Shown one piece after another: positions 43,701-52,610 of a DNA stretch of 64,000 bases. The position numbers were made by a program, and so were the translations under genes. Each line of letters opens with the position of its first letter. Within the stretch, counting starts at the first letter, position 1. Below the pieces are notes generated by a model, which searched no databases, was not told the origin of the DNA, and saw only the letters and a program-made list of their open reading frames with translations. The DNA is from Bellilinea sp034411135 (GTDB taxonomy: Bacteria; Chloroflexota; Anaerolineae; Anaerolineales; Anaerolineaceae), in assembly GCA_034411135.1 (NCBI GenBank), contig DAOUMN010000016.1:62001-126000 (forward strand), given 5' to 3'.

Positions 43701-44843
43701 CTACGAAGATTGCGCGGCGGTCTTACCTGTTGCCCGCTGCAAGGACAACGCGAGATCATACGCTGCCAGCAAGCGCTGAAAGTTCACCCGCCAATTGGCG
43801 CGTTTTTCCGCCAATGACCGGGCAGATGAACGCATTTCATCCAGCGATGCACCCATGTCCAGTGCGTGCAGAATACCCGCCGCAAGAGCCTGATCATCAC
43901 CATCCGGGAAAAGCCAGCCCTCCTGTCCGCTGGTGACCCATTCCCGGTTGCCGGGAATATCCGAAACCAGTGCCGGTAGCCCGCTCGCCAGCGCTTCCAT
44001 CAATGAGACCGAGGAACCGTCACTGTGCGAAGCGCTGACGTATACATCAGCCGCCTGATAATACAATGGCAGTTCGTCGCCGTTGATCTGTCCGCCAAAA
44101 TAGACCTGTTCGAGCACGCCTTCCTGCTGCAAAATGGAGTGCAGCAGCCCGGCTTGCGAGCCGCCACCCAACAGCAACAGGCGCAGCTGCGGGCGTTGGC
44201 GTGCTGCGCGGGCAAAGCCGCGCACAACAACATCCACCCCGTAGAGCGGCTCCCAGGTGCGCAACGAGAGCACTACAAAGGCATTCTGCCAGCCCTGACG
44301 CGCGCGGAACGCCGCCGCATTGCCAGGCTGAAAGCGCTGCAAGTCCACCCCCCAAGGGAATAACACCGCCCGTTCCGGAGAAAAGCCAAACGTAGCCGCT
44401 TTATCCTGAACCGCCCGGCAATCGCCCGCCAGAACCGTGGTGCGCGAAAGAGTGTAACGCGTCACCCAGCGCATCCAAGCCGAGCGGTCGGCATCCATGA
44501 GAAGATCGGAACCCCACGACATGGTCACCAGCGGGCGAAATCCGCTCAATGCAGCCAGGAAGCCCGCCGATTGCACCGGTCCGGCATGGATCACATCCGG
44601 CTTGAGGTCACGGATCACCCGCCGCACGCCGCGCAGCAGGCGTGGATAATCGCGCCAGCCAGCCGGTGACTTCCCACCCTCCCATGCCACCTGCTCCACC
44701 CGCGCAGGCAGCGGGCGGTGTTCCAGCGGACGGTTCTGTTGTTCCAGCCGCAGGTAATGCACCGAATGCTCCGTTTCCGCCAATGCACTGAGGAAACGGT
44801 GATCATGTGGGGTGTAATCGCGCGAAAAGTAGAGAACTCTCAA
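43701..44843 (-). CDS. GT4 family glycosyltransferase
   Basis: 380 residues, GT-B. N-terminal VLYFSRDYTPHDHRFL; VIHAGPVQSAG; SWGSDLL; the C-terminal donor domain has LSLRTWEPLYGVD, LLLGGGSQ and the ASHSDGSSVSLMEALASGLP motif (E-x7-E equivalent) near residue 285. Start is a TTG overlapping the NeuB stop (TTGA), so coupled translation is likely. Retaining transferase adding one residue on the cytoplasmic side. Confidence 0.8.
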   Translation of the reverse strand: MRVLYFSRDYTPHDHRFLSALAETEHSVHYLRLEQQNRPLEHRPLPARVEQVAWEGGKSPAGWRDYPRLLRGVRRVIRDLKPDVIHAGPVQSAGFLAALSGFRPLVTMSWGSDLLMDADRSAWMRWVTRYTLSRTTVLAGDCRAVQDKAATFGFSPERAVLFPWGVDLQRFQPGNAAAFRARQGWQNAFVVLSLRTWEPLYGVDVVVRGFARAARQRPQLRLLLLGGGSQAGLLHSILQQEGVLEQVYFGGQINGDELPLYYQAADVYVSASHSDGSSVSLMEALASGLPALVSDIPGNREWVTSGQEGWLFPDGDDQALAAGILHALDMGASLDEMRSSARSLAEKRANWRVNFQRLLAAYDLALSLQRATGKTAAQSS

Positions 44844-45913
44844 GCGCCCAAGTCCGTCCAGCGAATTTCCTTGCCCTGCGGCAGGTCGTGCAGTGCCTTC
44901 GTGCCGATCACCCGATCGATTTCCGGCGGCAGAATTGCCCCCGGCGTCGCCGGGCGGAGAACAGCCAGCATTTCGCGGGCGATGATTTCACCGGCACGGA
45001 TGTCGCACGCTGCGCGCAAGCAGCGCCGCTGCAAAATGACCGTCTCTTGCTCATTGTCTGCCACGCGTTTATCGCCCGAACCGAGCGCCATTTCCAGTTC
45101 ACGGGTTCGTCTAACCATTTCCTCCCACGCAATGGGATCGAGCGCAAAAGCGTGATCGGGACCTTCGCGGGAGTTGTCATCGGTGAAATGCTTCTCCACC
45201 ACCCGCGCACCGAGCGCCACTGCACCTAAAACCGCGGCATGACCGGGGGTGTGATCGGACAAGCCCAATACCACCTGGGGAAACATTGCCCGGTAGGTGT
45301 TGAGCACGTTCAGGTGCACATGCTTGAAGTTTTCGATGCTGCCGGTGTAATTGGTGTTGCACTGCATCAGCACTAGCTGCGGATTGTGCGCCAGCACGGT
45401 GTGAACCGCCCGTTGCACATCGCCAATATTCGCTGCGCCAGTTGCCAACAGAACCGGTTTGCCTTTTTTGGCAATCCGCTCGATGGCTTCCAGCCAATCA
45501 ATATCTCCGGAGCCGATTTTGTAAACGGGCATATGTTCATCGAGAAAATCGATCGCCTCGAAATCGTAGGGGGCGGAAAAATAGTCAATGCCCACCTGGT
45601 CGCAGGTTTCCTTCAACTCATAGGTCCACTCAAACGGGATCGAGGCAGATTGGTACACTTCGAAGACCGATTTTTTCCACTTTGCCTGATGGGATTGCTG
45701 CGAACCGAGCGACTTGAAACCCTCATCCGAAACGATTTTCGGCGCAGAAAAATTTTGAAACTTAGCAGCATCCGCCCCCGCCTGCTTTGCCAGCTTGATC
45801 AGATACTTGGCGCGTTCCAGACTGCCATCATGGTTGGCAGCAATATCTGCGACAAAATAGGTCGGCTGGTTGCCACCAATGCGTCGGTCGCCAATTGTGA
45901 TTTCGATTGACAT
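44840..45913 (-). CDS. NeuB-family nonulosonate synthase with SAF domain
   Basis: 357 residues. Barrel signatures VADIAANHDGS, DAAKFQNF, YKIGSGDIDW, LLATGAANI, QCNTNYTG and GLSDHTPG, then the EKHFTDD segment. Residues about 295-357 form the SAF antifreeze-like domain (RAACDIRAGEIIAREML ... RVIGTKALHDL). The N in VADIAANHDG and GLSDHT are variants of the classical motifs, like those of SpsE/LegI. Full-length, in contrast to the other synthase at 33965. GGAG is 8 nt before the ATG at 45913. Confidence 0.85.
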   Translation of the reverse strand: MSIEITIGDRRIGGNQPTYFVADIAANHDGSLERAKYLIKLAKQAGADAAKFQNFSAPKIVSDEGFKSLGSQQSHQAKWKKSVFEVYQSASIPFEWTYELKETCDQVGIDYFSAPYDFEAIDFLDEHMPVYKIGSGDIDWLEAIERIAKKGKPVLLATGAANIGDVQRAVHTVLAHNPQLVLMQCNTNYTGSIENFKHVHLNVLNTYRAMFPQVVLGLSDHTPGHAAVLGAVALGARVVEKHFTDDNSREGPDHAFALDPIAWEEMVRRTRELEMALGSGDKRVADNEQETVILQRRCLRAACDIRAGEIIAREMLAVLRPATPGAILPPEIDRVIGTKALHDLPQGKEIRWTDLGA

Positions 45914-45952
45914 GGGATTGTCTCCTTCTCTAAACAAAGAGATCAGACCAGA

Positions 45953-46882
45953 TTAGGATACCCGGTGCTCCGCCATCGCTTGAATGCGCTGTGAGTAACC
46001 GGAAATGAACAAGTGATGAAAACGCTCCAGACCGTCCGCTTGAGCGGGGGCGGGCTGCCCAAGTGCGGTGGACAATTTTTCGGTGCGCAGACGCAAGTTG
46101 GGCGAGCGCTGAGCCACCAGTCCGCCTTCGCGCACCGAAACCGGGGCAATCAACCCACCATCCAGTCCAAACTTGCGCGCCACCGCCAGCCCAAACTCAT
46201 ATTTGGACAGGCATTCACTACTTACAACGTGATAAATCCCGTTCACGCGCCGCTCCACCAGGCGGAGCAACACCTCAGCCAGCATGGTTGCTTCCAGCGG
46301 GCAAAAGAATACATCGGTAAAGCCTTTGACCGGTTGGCGATTCTTCAGGTTAGTGTAAAAAAACTCACCCAAGCTGCGCCGCCCGGACAGACTCCAGCCA
46401 TAGAAATTGACCCGTGCCACCAGCGCCTGGGGGCAGGCATCCAACACCGCCTGTTCGGCAGCCAGTTTGCTGCGCGCGTACGCACCCAATGGGTTGGGTA
46501 AATCGTCCTCGCAGTAATCGCCGCGCTGCCCGTCGAAGACCGCATCGGTGGATAGATGCACCAGGTGGAAACCATCGCGTGCGGCAGCCTTTGCCAGCGC
46601 AGCGGGCAGGTCGCAATTGACTCGCATGGCATACTCTGGATCACGTTCGCAGGCATCCACATTTGCCAACGCGGCGCAATGCAGCACCACCTCCGGCTGG
46701 GTGTGGTCGAGTATCTGCGCCAGTGCGTCTGCGTCGCTCAGGTCGGCAGTAATCTGCTCAAAGGGCGCTTCGCGCAGCGGATGGCTGTGCACCACCCCAC
46801 GGATATGATGGGTATCGTGAAAGCGCAGCGCAAAATTCAAGCCCAGCAGTCCACTGGCACCGGTAACCAAAATTTTCATCAT
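45953..46882 (-). CDS. RmlD-like NAD(P)-dependent sugar reductase (SDR)
   Basis: 309 residues, extended SDR of the dTDP-4-dehydrorhamnose-reductase group: TGASGLLGLNF at the N-terminus, LHCAALANVDACE, catalytic LSTDAVFDG near residue 115 and YARSK near 138. Directly coupled (ATGA) to a PseB-like 4,6-dehydratase, so it probably reduces the 4-keto product of that enzyme; with FnlA/FnlB-type logic this would lead toward a 6-deoxy-HexNAc. Sugar identity not decided by sequence. Confidence 0.8.
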   Translation of the reverse strand: MMKILVTGASGLLGLNFALRFHDTHHIRGVVHSHPLREAPFEQITADLSDADALAQILDHTQPEVVLHCAALANVDACERDPEYAMRVNCDLPAALAKAAARDGFHLVHLSTDAVFDGQRGDYCEDDLPNPLGAYARSKLAAEQAVLDACPQALVARVNFYGWSLSGRRSLGEFFYTNLKNRQPVKGFTDVFFCPLEATMLAEVLLRLVERRVNGIYHVVSSECLSKYEFGLAVARKFGLDGGLIAPVSVREGGLVAQRSPNLRLRTEKLSTALGQPAPAQADGLERFHHLFISGYSQRIQAMAEHRVS

Positions 46883-47886
46883 TCCAGCGTGCCTTGCCTG
46901 TACGCCTCTTCGATTGGACGAATAATTTCACGGATTTTCTCGATGGTCAGCCACTCGCTGTTGGTGTTGCTGGCATAGCGAAACCCATCCGGTAGTACCT
47001 TGCCACGTTTTTCCCATTCACGCCCAAACCACAACGACTCAGCTGGCTGCACAACATACATATCCTCCAGTTCAACCGTGGTGCGCGACTCATCGTCGGA
47101 AATCAGCACTTCATGCAGTTTCTCGCCGGGTCGAATGCCAACCGTCTCAATTTTTGCCCGCGGCGCAACTGCTTTAGCCAGATCGACCACTTTCATGGAT
47201 GGAATTTTGGGCACGAACACTTCGCCACCCAGCATTTCCTCGGCACAGCTTATGACGAAGCGCACCCCCTGCTCCAGCGAAATCCAGAAGCGGGTCATGC
47301 GATCGTCTGTTATCGTGAGAGCGCCGCTTTCGCGCTGTTTGAGGAACACCGGCACCACGCTCCCGCGGCTGCCAACCACATTCCCATAGCGCACGCAAGA
47401 AAAACGGGTTGCCATACCACCGGCATAGCTGTTGGATTGGACGAACAACTTTTCGGCAGCCAGTTTGGTCGCCCCGTACAGGTTAACCGGGTTGACGGCT
47501 TTGTCGGTGCTCAGCGCAATCACCCGGCTCACCCCGGCATCCAGGGCAGCGTCGATCACATTGCCGCTGCCGAGAATGTTGGTCTTAATTGCCTCCATTG
47601 GGTTGTACTCACATGCCGGCACCTGTTTGAGGGCTGCAGCGTGAACGACAACATCCACACCGTTGAACGCCCGCCGCAGGCGGTCCTTGTCGCGCACATC
47701 GCCAATGAAATAGCGCAACCGCCGATCATCGAACCCCGCCTGGCGCATCTCGTGCTGTTTGAGTTCATCTCGACTGAACACAATAATTTTCACCGGGCGG
47801 TATTCCCGAAGCAGGATTTGAATAAATTTTTTGCCGAAAGAACCGCTTCCGCCGGTCACCAGCACAACTTTATCGCTCCAATCCAT
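46879..47886 (-). CDS. UDP-N-acetylglucosamine 4,6-dehydratase (PseB/CapD/FnlA-like)
   Basis: 335 residues. Cofactor loop TGGSGSFG at 11-18; catalytic T127-D128-K129 in STDKAVNP and Y137/K141 in YGATK; AALKQVP and RYGNVVGSRGSVVP are family signatures. The TDK triad in place of S-Y-K marks inverting dehydratases that give UDP-2-acetamido-2,6-dideoxy-4-keto-hexose, the entry to pseudaminic acid or FucNAc pathways. GGAGGAAACAGGT precedes the ATG at 47886; the in-frame upstream start at 47913 is less well placed. Confidence 0.85.
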   Translation of the reverse strand: MDWSDKVVLVTGGSGSFGKKFIQILLREYRPVKIIVFSRDELKQHEMRQAGFDDRRLRYFIGDVRDKDRLRRAFNGVDVVVHAAALKQVPACEYNPMEAIKTNILGSGNVIDAALDAGVSRVIALSTDKAVNPVNLYGATKLAAEKLFVQSNSYAGGMATRFSCVRYGNVVGSRGSVVPVFLKQRESGALTITDDRMTRFWISLEQGVRFVISCAEEMLGGEVFVPKIPSMKVVDLAKAVAPRAKIETVGIRPGEKLHEVLISDDESRTTVELEDMYVVQPAESLWFGREWEKRGKVLPDGFRYASNTNSEWLTIEKIREIIRPIEEAYRQGTLE

Positions 47887-47943
47887 ACCTGTTTCCTCCA
47901 GAGTCAATGGCATTGCCGGGTTCTTGCGTACCCGTTTCGGGTT

Positions 47944-48813
47944 TTATCCTTTCTTACGAATCACGATGAGCGGGTATTGTCCTTTTTCACCAAAGAAACC
48001 CGGAAACCGCTCCTCCAGTGCGTACAGCAGCCGCAGCCACATCTTTCCACCCAGCACGCTGTGAATGACCGCACGCAAAAAACGTACACTCACGCTGCGC
48101 CATACACGAATTTCTGGCTGCAATTCTGCCAGCTCGCAGCGCAGCCAGGCGGCATCCAGTTTTTCAACAAAGGTACCCGTGGGTTTGTTGGGGGAACTTT
48201 CTGCCATTTTTTGACTTGCCGTCTGGGATTGCGCAACCGATCGGCGGCGCAGCCTGGCAACCTGGTTACCCACGGTTTCCATCCAACGCACCAGCCAGTC
48301 CAGGCGGCGCATCAATGGTGAATCGGTCCACCCGTTGACCACCGCCGCGCTGCGCCCCGGCAACAGCACACGGTGCAGTTCGCCGTATGCCTGCTTTTGT
48401 TCAGCCAGCGGCAGGTGGTGCAACGTGTGCAGCGAAACCACCCCATCAAAGGCATCTGGTCGGAAAGGCAGGTTGGCAACATCCGCCACCACGTACAGAC
48501 CATGCTCCGCCAGCCTTTTGCGCGCCTCCATAAGAGCAACGATCGAAATATCCGCACATACCCGGTAACGGTAATTCCGCGAATAGGTCAGGTATTCGGT
48601 GTATTGCACCGGTCCCGACCCGGCATCCAGCAAAAAACGTCCTTGCGGAGCAATGTAACGTCCCACCCGCAGGTGGCAGCGGTGGATATATTCGCGCGAG
48701 ACCGGACGCAGATCTTCGTAACGGGCGTTTTGATACAGCCCACTATCGGCTTCCTGCCAGCCGATCTGGTCATAAAATTCCCGCACTTGCTGCTTGACGC
48801 GCGCTTCGCCCAT
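47944..48813 (-). CDS. Class I SAM-dependent methyltransferase
   Basis: 289 residues. SAM-binding motif LLDAGSGPVQYTEYL near residue 62, CADIS at the end of strand 2, ADVANLPF and the post-II SLHTLHHLP. The C-terminal 100 residues are basic and variable. In this locus it probably methylates a sugar residue or caps the growing chain, a known way to stop ABC-exported O-antigen synthesis, but the acceptor is not readable. No obvious Shine-Dalgarno; 26 nt after the transferase gene. Confidence 0.75.
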   Translation of the reverse strand: MGEARVKQQVREFYDQIGWQEADSGLYQNARYEDLRPVSREYIHRCHLRVGRYIAPQGRFLLDAGSGPVQYTEYLTYSRNYRYRVCADISIVALMEARKRLAEHGLYVVADVANLPFRPDAFDGVVSLHTLHHLPLAEQKQAYGELHRVLLPGRSAAVVNGWTDSPLMRRLDWLVRWMETVGNQVARLRRRSVAQSQTASQKMAESSPNKPTGTFVEKLDAAWLRCELAELQPEIRVWRSVSVRFLRAVIHSVLGGKMWLRLLYALEERFPGFFGEKGQYPLIVIRKKG

Positions 48814-48839
48814 CGCCCTGGTTCTCCCTTACGTTCCCT

Positions 48840-50462
48840 CTACCCGTGACCGCCGTTGTTCTTGACGAACTCCCAATTAATGGGGCTGCCCGCCAGGTAA
48901 CTAAACGTGCGCCGGTAAGCATCGCTTTCGCTTCCGGTCAAAGCCGCGGTCAGGTTGGTGTTCTTGTAATCATCCCAAACCCGCACCAGATGCCAGGGGA
49001 ACGGCTGGGGGTAATCGAAAAAGAAACGGTAGGCGTACTGCCATGCCTGGTTGATCTGCTCTTTGCTCAACCGGTATTGGGAAGGATTTTCTAAAATATG
49101 CCCAAGCAGCTTGAAGTAGGTCACCCACGAATCCGGGTCATAGGTGAATCCGCGGTCACGGTAATGGGTTTGACCGGCAACCACCACCGGCAGCCCGACC
49201 ATCGCCATTTCCAGCCCAACCGTGGTGGTGTACACCAGCCCGATATCCGCCACTTCGATCAGGTCGTAGGTATTGACCTCGTCCTGAGCGCGGATCAGGC
49301 GGATATTTTCAGGCAGGCGCGGCAGCACTTCCTGCACCACCTCTGCCATCGACTGCCCGTGGGTGAGCACCTCACCGGGGTGGATGCGGATGACCAGTTG
49401 CACATCCGGACGTCCAATGAAATATTGCACCGTGCGGCTGATCCAATCTGCCATCGTTTTGGAAAACACCTGCCGCCCAAGTGTCAGGCTGTCACCAAGC
49501 ACATTGGTCGCCAACAAAACCACCGGGCGCTCATCCAGCCCCAGGTTTTTCCGCGCCTGCTCGCCGCCTTGGGCAGGTTTTCCCTGCCACAGGCGGGCAA
49601 AGTTCTCCCACATCGAGGCGCGCTGACGCGCCATCATCAAGCCGCGCATGCGTTCCAGTTGATCTTCGCGCAGCGGTTGGTCTTTGCTGGCTTCCCATAG
49701 TTTGCCGGTGTCCTGGCGCATCACCTCACTGTTGTGCGCCAGCCAGATGCGCTGGCGCTGGTCACTGAACTCGTAGGTCACCACCGGCAATTTCAAATGA
49801 CGCGCCACGCGGTAGACTACGCCCAGCTCCTGGATAGTTCCATTGGGAATGATGACCGTGTTCGGGCGATTCTGGCGCAGGTATGCCAGCGTGGATTGGG
49901 CAATTTCGCGGTTTCGGTTGTAGCGCAATTTGTAGATTTCGGATTGCGGATCAATGTCCTCGACCTGCAGGGTGTACTGCGCGTCGTAAATGCTGACCTC
50001 GTGCACCGCCTCTGCCAGGTCAGCGGGCAACGGCGTGTAGGGGGCGCGCTGACTGACAAAGGAGATCGACTCCATCAACGGGCGAGATTCATCTAGCACC
50101 TTGCGCGCGTAGGCATTCTGGCGGCGCAGGTCGAAGCGGTTGATGTCGTTTTGCCAATCGGCGTAGGGCAGGTAGCCCAGGGTGACCTTGTGACCCTGTG
50201 CTGCCAGCGCCATGCCCACCAACGCAGCATGTTCAATCCAGTAATGCAGGGTCGCAAAAATGAAAATTTTCTTGCCGCCGCTGGCGCCGCGCTGCAATTC
50301 CGCCGCCTGGCGGGTGATTTCGGGTAGTTCAGCCTGAAGATTGCGCAGCGAAAATCGCGAGCGCAGCGGTTTACCACGCTGTCGAACCAGCCAGTACAAT
50401 TCTGCCGTGAAGGGGATGTTCCCCAAAATACGTTTGATGGTGTCTTTTCCGGATGGTGTCAT
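48840..50462 (-). CDS. Capsule-synthesis-type GT-B transferase
   Basis: 540 residues. Near the C-terminus IEVADIGLVYTTTVGLEMAMVG and LPVVVAGQTHYRDRGFT form the Capsule_synth signature; LVIRIHPGE lies before it. N-terminal region begins with an IFIFATLHYWIEHA segment. ATG at 50462 is 4 nt after the Wzt stop; a longer frame to 50555 lies within wzt and is rejected. Probably a cytoplasmic transferase that starts or extends the exported chain. Confidence 0.75.
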   Translation of the reverse strand: MTPSGKDTIKRILGNIPFTAELYWLVRQRGKPLRSRFSLRNLQAELPEITRQAAELQRGASGGKKIFIFATLHYWIEHAALVGMALAAQGHKVTLGYLPYADWQNDINRFDLRRQNAYARKVLDESRPLMESISFVSQRAPYTPLPADLAEAVHEVSIYDAQYTLQVEDIDPQSEIYKLRYNRNREIAQSTLAYLRQNRPNTVIIPNGTIQELGVVYRVARHLKLPVVTYEFSDQRQRIWLAHNSEVMRQDTGKLWEASKDQPLREDQLERMRGLMMARQRASMWENFARLWQGKPAQGGEQARKNLGLDERPVVLLATNVLGDSLTLGRQVFSKTMADWISRTVQYFIGRPDVQLVIRIHPGEVLTHGQSMAEVVQEVLPRLPENIRLIRAQDEVNTYDLIEVADIGLVYTTTVGLEMAMVGLPVVVAGQTHYRDRGFTYDPDSWVTYFKLLGHILENPSQYRLSKEQINQAWQYAYRFFFDYPQPFPWHLVRVWDDYKNTNLTAALTGSESDAYRRTFSYLAGSPINWEFVKNNGGHG

Positions 50463-50466
50463 AGGT

Positions 50467-51717
50467 TCAAATTGCCTCGATCTTCCACTCAAGGCGCGGT
50501 CGCACCGCGCCCAGGCGCGGCTCGGGCCACTGGGTGCCCGGCGCGCCGGTTGCATCGACAGTGAAGGTCAGCGCCTGCTCGTCCTGGAAATAGCGGCGAA
50601 CACGGTACGCACTGGCATTGATGCCAATCACAAACCGACCTTCATTAAGTAAATCTGCCGGCAGGATGCAGCGGCTGAAATAATGCCCTGCCGGGCGCAC
50701 GGACTGCTGTTCAAACAATCGCGGGTCGTCCGTATCGAAGGACGTGAACACCGTCTCGCCGCGCATGCTCATCAAATAAATACCCACTCGCAGCCCGGTG
50801 ATGGGCGCGTCCAGGCAGTATTCCACCTCGACCATGTTTTCTTCGGATGAGCGCACCGAATTAACCACCTTTTGCTGCGGGTTGCGAATGCGCACCGCCA
50901 GCGGCCGGAACGGGGCTGCGCTGGCTGGCACTTCGTCGGGTTCCCAGATGCGCTCCCCCTCACGGGCGTAACCCTTTGCCAGGTAATAATCGACCGCTTC
51001 GGGGGTTGGAGCGCGCAGCGCCAGTTTGCCCTTTTCGATAACCAACGTTTCCTCGGTCAGGCGTAGAATAGCCGACATGTTGTGGCTGACGAACAGCACC
51101 GTGCGTCCCTCGCGGGCGACATCGCCCATCTTGCCCAGGCATTTGCGTTGAAATTCGGCATCGCCGACCGCCAGCACTTCATCCACAACCAGGATTTCCG
51201 GCTCCAGGTGGGCAGCAACAGCAAACGCCAGGCGCAGGTACATCCCGCTGGAGTAGCGTTTAACCGGTGTATCGATAAACTGCTCCACTTCGGCAAACGC
51301 GACGATCTCGTCAAACTTGCGCTCGATCTCTGCCCGGCGCATTCCCAGGATGGCGCCGTTGAGGTAGATATTCTCGCGCCCGGTCAATTCGGGATGGAAG
51401 CCGGTGCCCACTTCTAGCAGCGACCCGACCCGCCCGCGGATTTCGGCTTCCCCCTCCGTTGGCTCGGTGACCCGCGAGAGCAGCTTGAGCAATGTGCTTT
51501 TCCCCGCACCGTTGCGCCCGATTACGCCCAGCACCTGTCCCTGCTGAACCTCGAAGGACACGTCGCGCAGCGCCCAGATGGTTTCCTTGGGGAGGGATGA
51601 ACCTGCTTTGAACAACCCACTAAACGATTCGCGCAGCGTGCGGTAGCGTGGCTCGTACAGCGCGCCGAGGCGGTATTGTTTTCCAAGACGGGTGGCTCGA
51701 ATGGCTAATTCGCTCAT
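50467..51717 (-). CDS. wzt: Polysaccharide ABC exporter ATPase with C-terminal glycan-binding domain (Wzt)
   Basis: 416 residues. Walker A GRNGAGKST at 67-75, signature YSSGMYLRLAFAVA near 155, Walker B ILVVDEVLAVGD near 175 and switch H in VSHNMS. The N-terminal extension and LRDVSFEV start match TagH/Wzt. Residues about 270-416 are a beta-sandwich-like Wzt-C domain, which in E. coli O9a recognises the modified non-reducing end of the O-antigen before export. The exported chain here may likewise be capped, for example by the adjacent methyltransferase. ATGA overlap with wzm. Confidence 0.9.
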   Translation of the reverse strand: MSELAIRATRLGKQYRLGALYEPRYRTLRESFSGLFKAGSSLPKETIWALRDVSFEVQQGQVLGVIGRNGAGKSTLLKLLSRVTEPTEGEAEIRGRVGSLLEVGTGFHPELTGRENIYLNGAILGMRRAEIERKFDEIVAFAEVEQFIDTPVKRYSSGMYLRLAFAVAAHLEPEILVVDEVLAVGDAEFQRKCLGKMGDVAREGRTVLFVSHNMSAILRLTEETLVIEKGKLALRAPTPEAVDYYLAKGYAREGERIWEPDEVPASAAPFRPLAVRIRNPQQKVVNSVRSSEENMVEVEYCLDAPITGLRVGIYLMSMRGETVFTSFDTDDPRLFEQQSVRPAGHYFSRCILPADLLNEGRFVIGINASAYRVRRYFQDEQALTFTVDATGAPGTQWPEPRLGAVRPRLEWKIEAI

Positions 51718-52565
51718 ATCATGTCCGCAAATATGCGCTCCATCCGGCGGAAGTAGAACAACCCCGAAACAAACAACACCAGCACCACCCCCGCGGAGAT
51801 CAGCATAGCCATGCCCGGCGGATTAGTGCCAAACAGCGCCCAGCGAAAGCCCTGGATGACGCCGACCATTGGGTTGAGCGCATAAACCGCCTGCCAGAAG
51901 GGCGAGACAGTGATAGCTTCTGTCGAATAGACCACCGGCGATGCGTACATCCATGCGGTGAGCAGGAAGGGCACCATGTGTTGCACATCACGGTACTGTA
52001 CATTCAGCGCCGCCAGCCACAGCGCCACTGCCAGGGCAGCCAGCAGCGCAAGCAAGAGGAAGAGCGGCAGCCACAACAAACGCAGCGTGAATGGAACCCC
52101 GTAGGCGATCATCAAGCCAGCCAGCACCACAAACGAGAAAACAAAATCCACCAGCCCTGCCGCCACCGCCGAGAAAGGAATGATCAGCCGGGGAAAGTAC
52201 ACCTTGGTCAGCAAGTTGGCATTGGTCACCAGGCTGACGCTGGCACGCTGCAAAGCACCCTGGAAGAACTGCCAGGGCAGCAGTGCGGCAAAGCCGAAGA
52301 TGGGATAGAACTCATCGGGAATACCGGCATCCGGTTTTACCCCCAGGAAGCGGTTAAAAATCACCGTGAAGATGACCATGCTCAGAATGGGCTGCAGAAT
52401 TGCCCAGGCGATGCCCAGCAGTGCCTGTTTATAACGCACCTTGATATCCCGCCAGGTGAGAAAATAGATCAACTCGCGGTACAGCCACAGATCGCGCAGG
52501 TTGATGGCGGTCCATCCCCGCGCTGGGCGGATAAAGGTGACATTGGTTTGCACTCGTTCAGCCAT
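51714..52565 (-). CDS. wzm: Polysaccharide ABC exporter permease (Wzm)
   Basis: 283 residues with six hydrophobic helices of the ABC2/Wzm family, a soluble N-terminus with the LRDLWLYRELIYFLTWRDIKVRYKQ-like amphipathic start (seen in pieces: YRELIYF and RYKQALLG), and the PILSMVIFT and ALNPMVGVIQGFRW segments typical of Wzm/TagG. Forms the membrane channel with the Wzt dimer and exports lipid-linked polysaccharide. Only exporter in the locus: no Wzx, Wzy or Wzz was seen. Confidence 0.9.
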   Translation of the reverse strand: MAERVQTNVTFIRPARGWTAINLRDLWLYRELIYFLTWRDIKVRYKQALLGIAWAILQPILSMVIFTVIFNRFLGVKPDAGIPDEFYPIFGFAALLPWQFFQGALQRASVSLVTNANLLTKVYFPRLIIPFSAVAAGLVDFVFSFVVLAGLMIAYGVPFTLRLLWLPLFLLLALLAALAVALWLAALNVQYRDVQHMVPFLLTAWMYASPVVYSTEAITVSPFWQAVYALNPMVGVIQGFRWALFGTNPPGMAMLISAGVVLVLFVSGLFYFRRMERIFADMI

Positions 52566-52610
52566 TCGACTCGTTTTCGCTGCGCTGGCGGCATGCTGCC
52601 AGCGCCAGAT

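Noticed and set aside
47113..48321. A 402-codon open frame on the plus strand
   Set aside because: Antisense to the PseB-like dehydratase and the methyltransferase, with no family match and no ribosome site.
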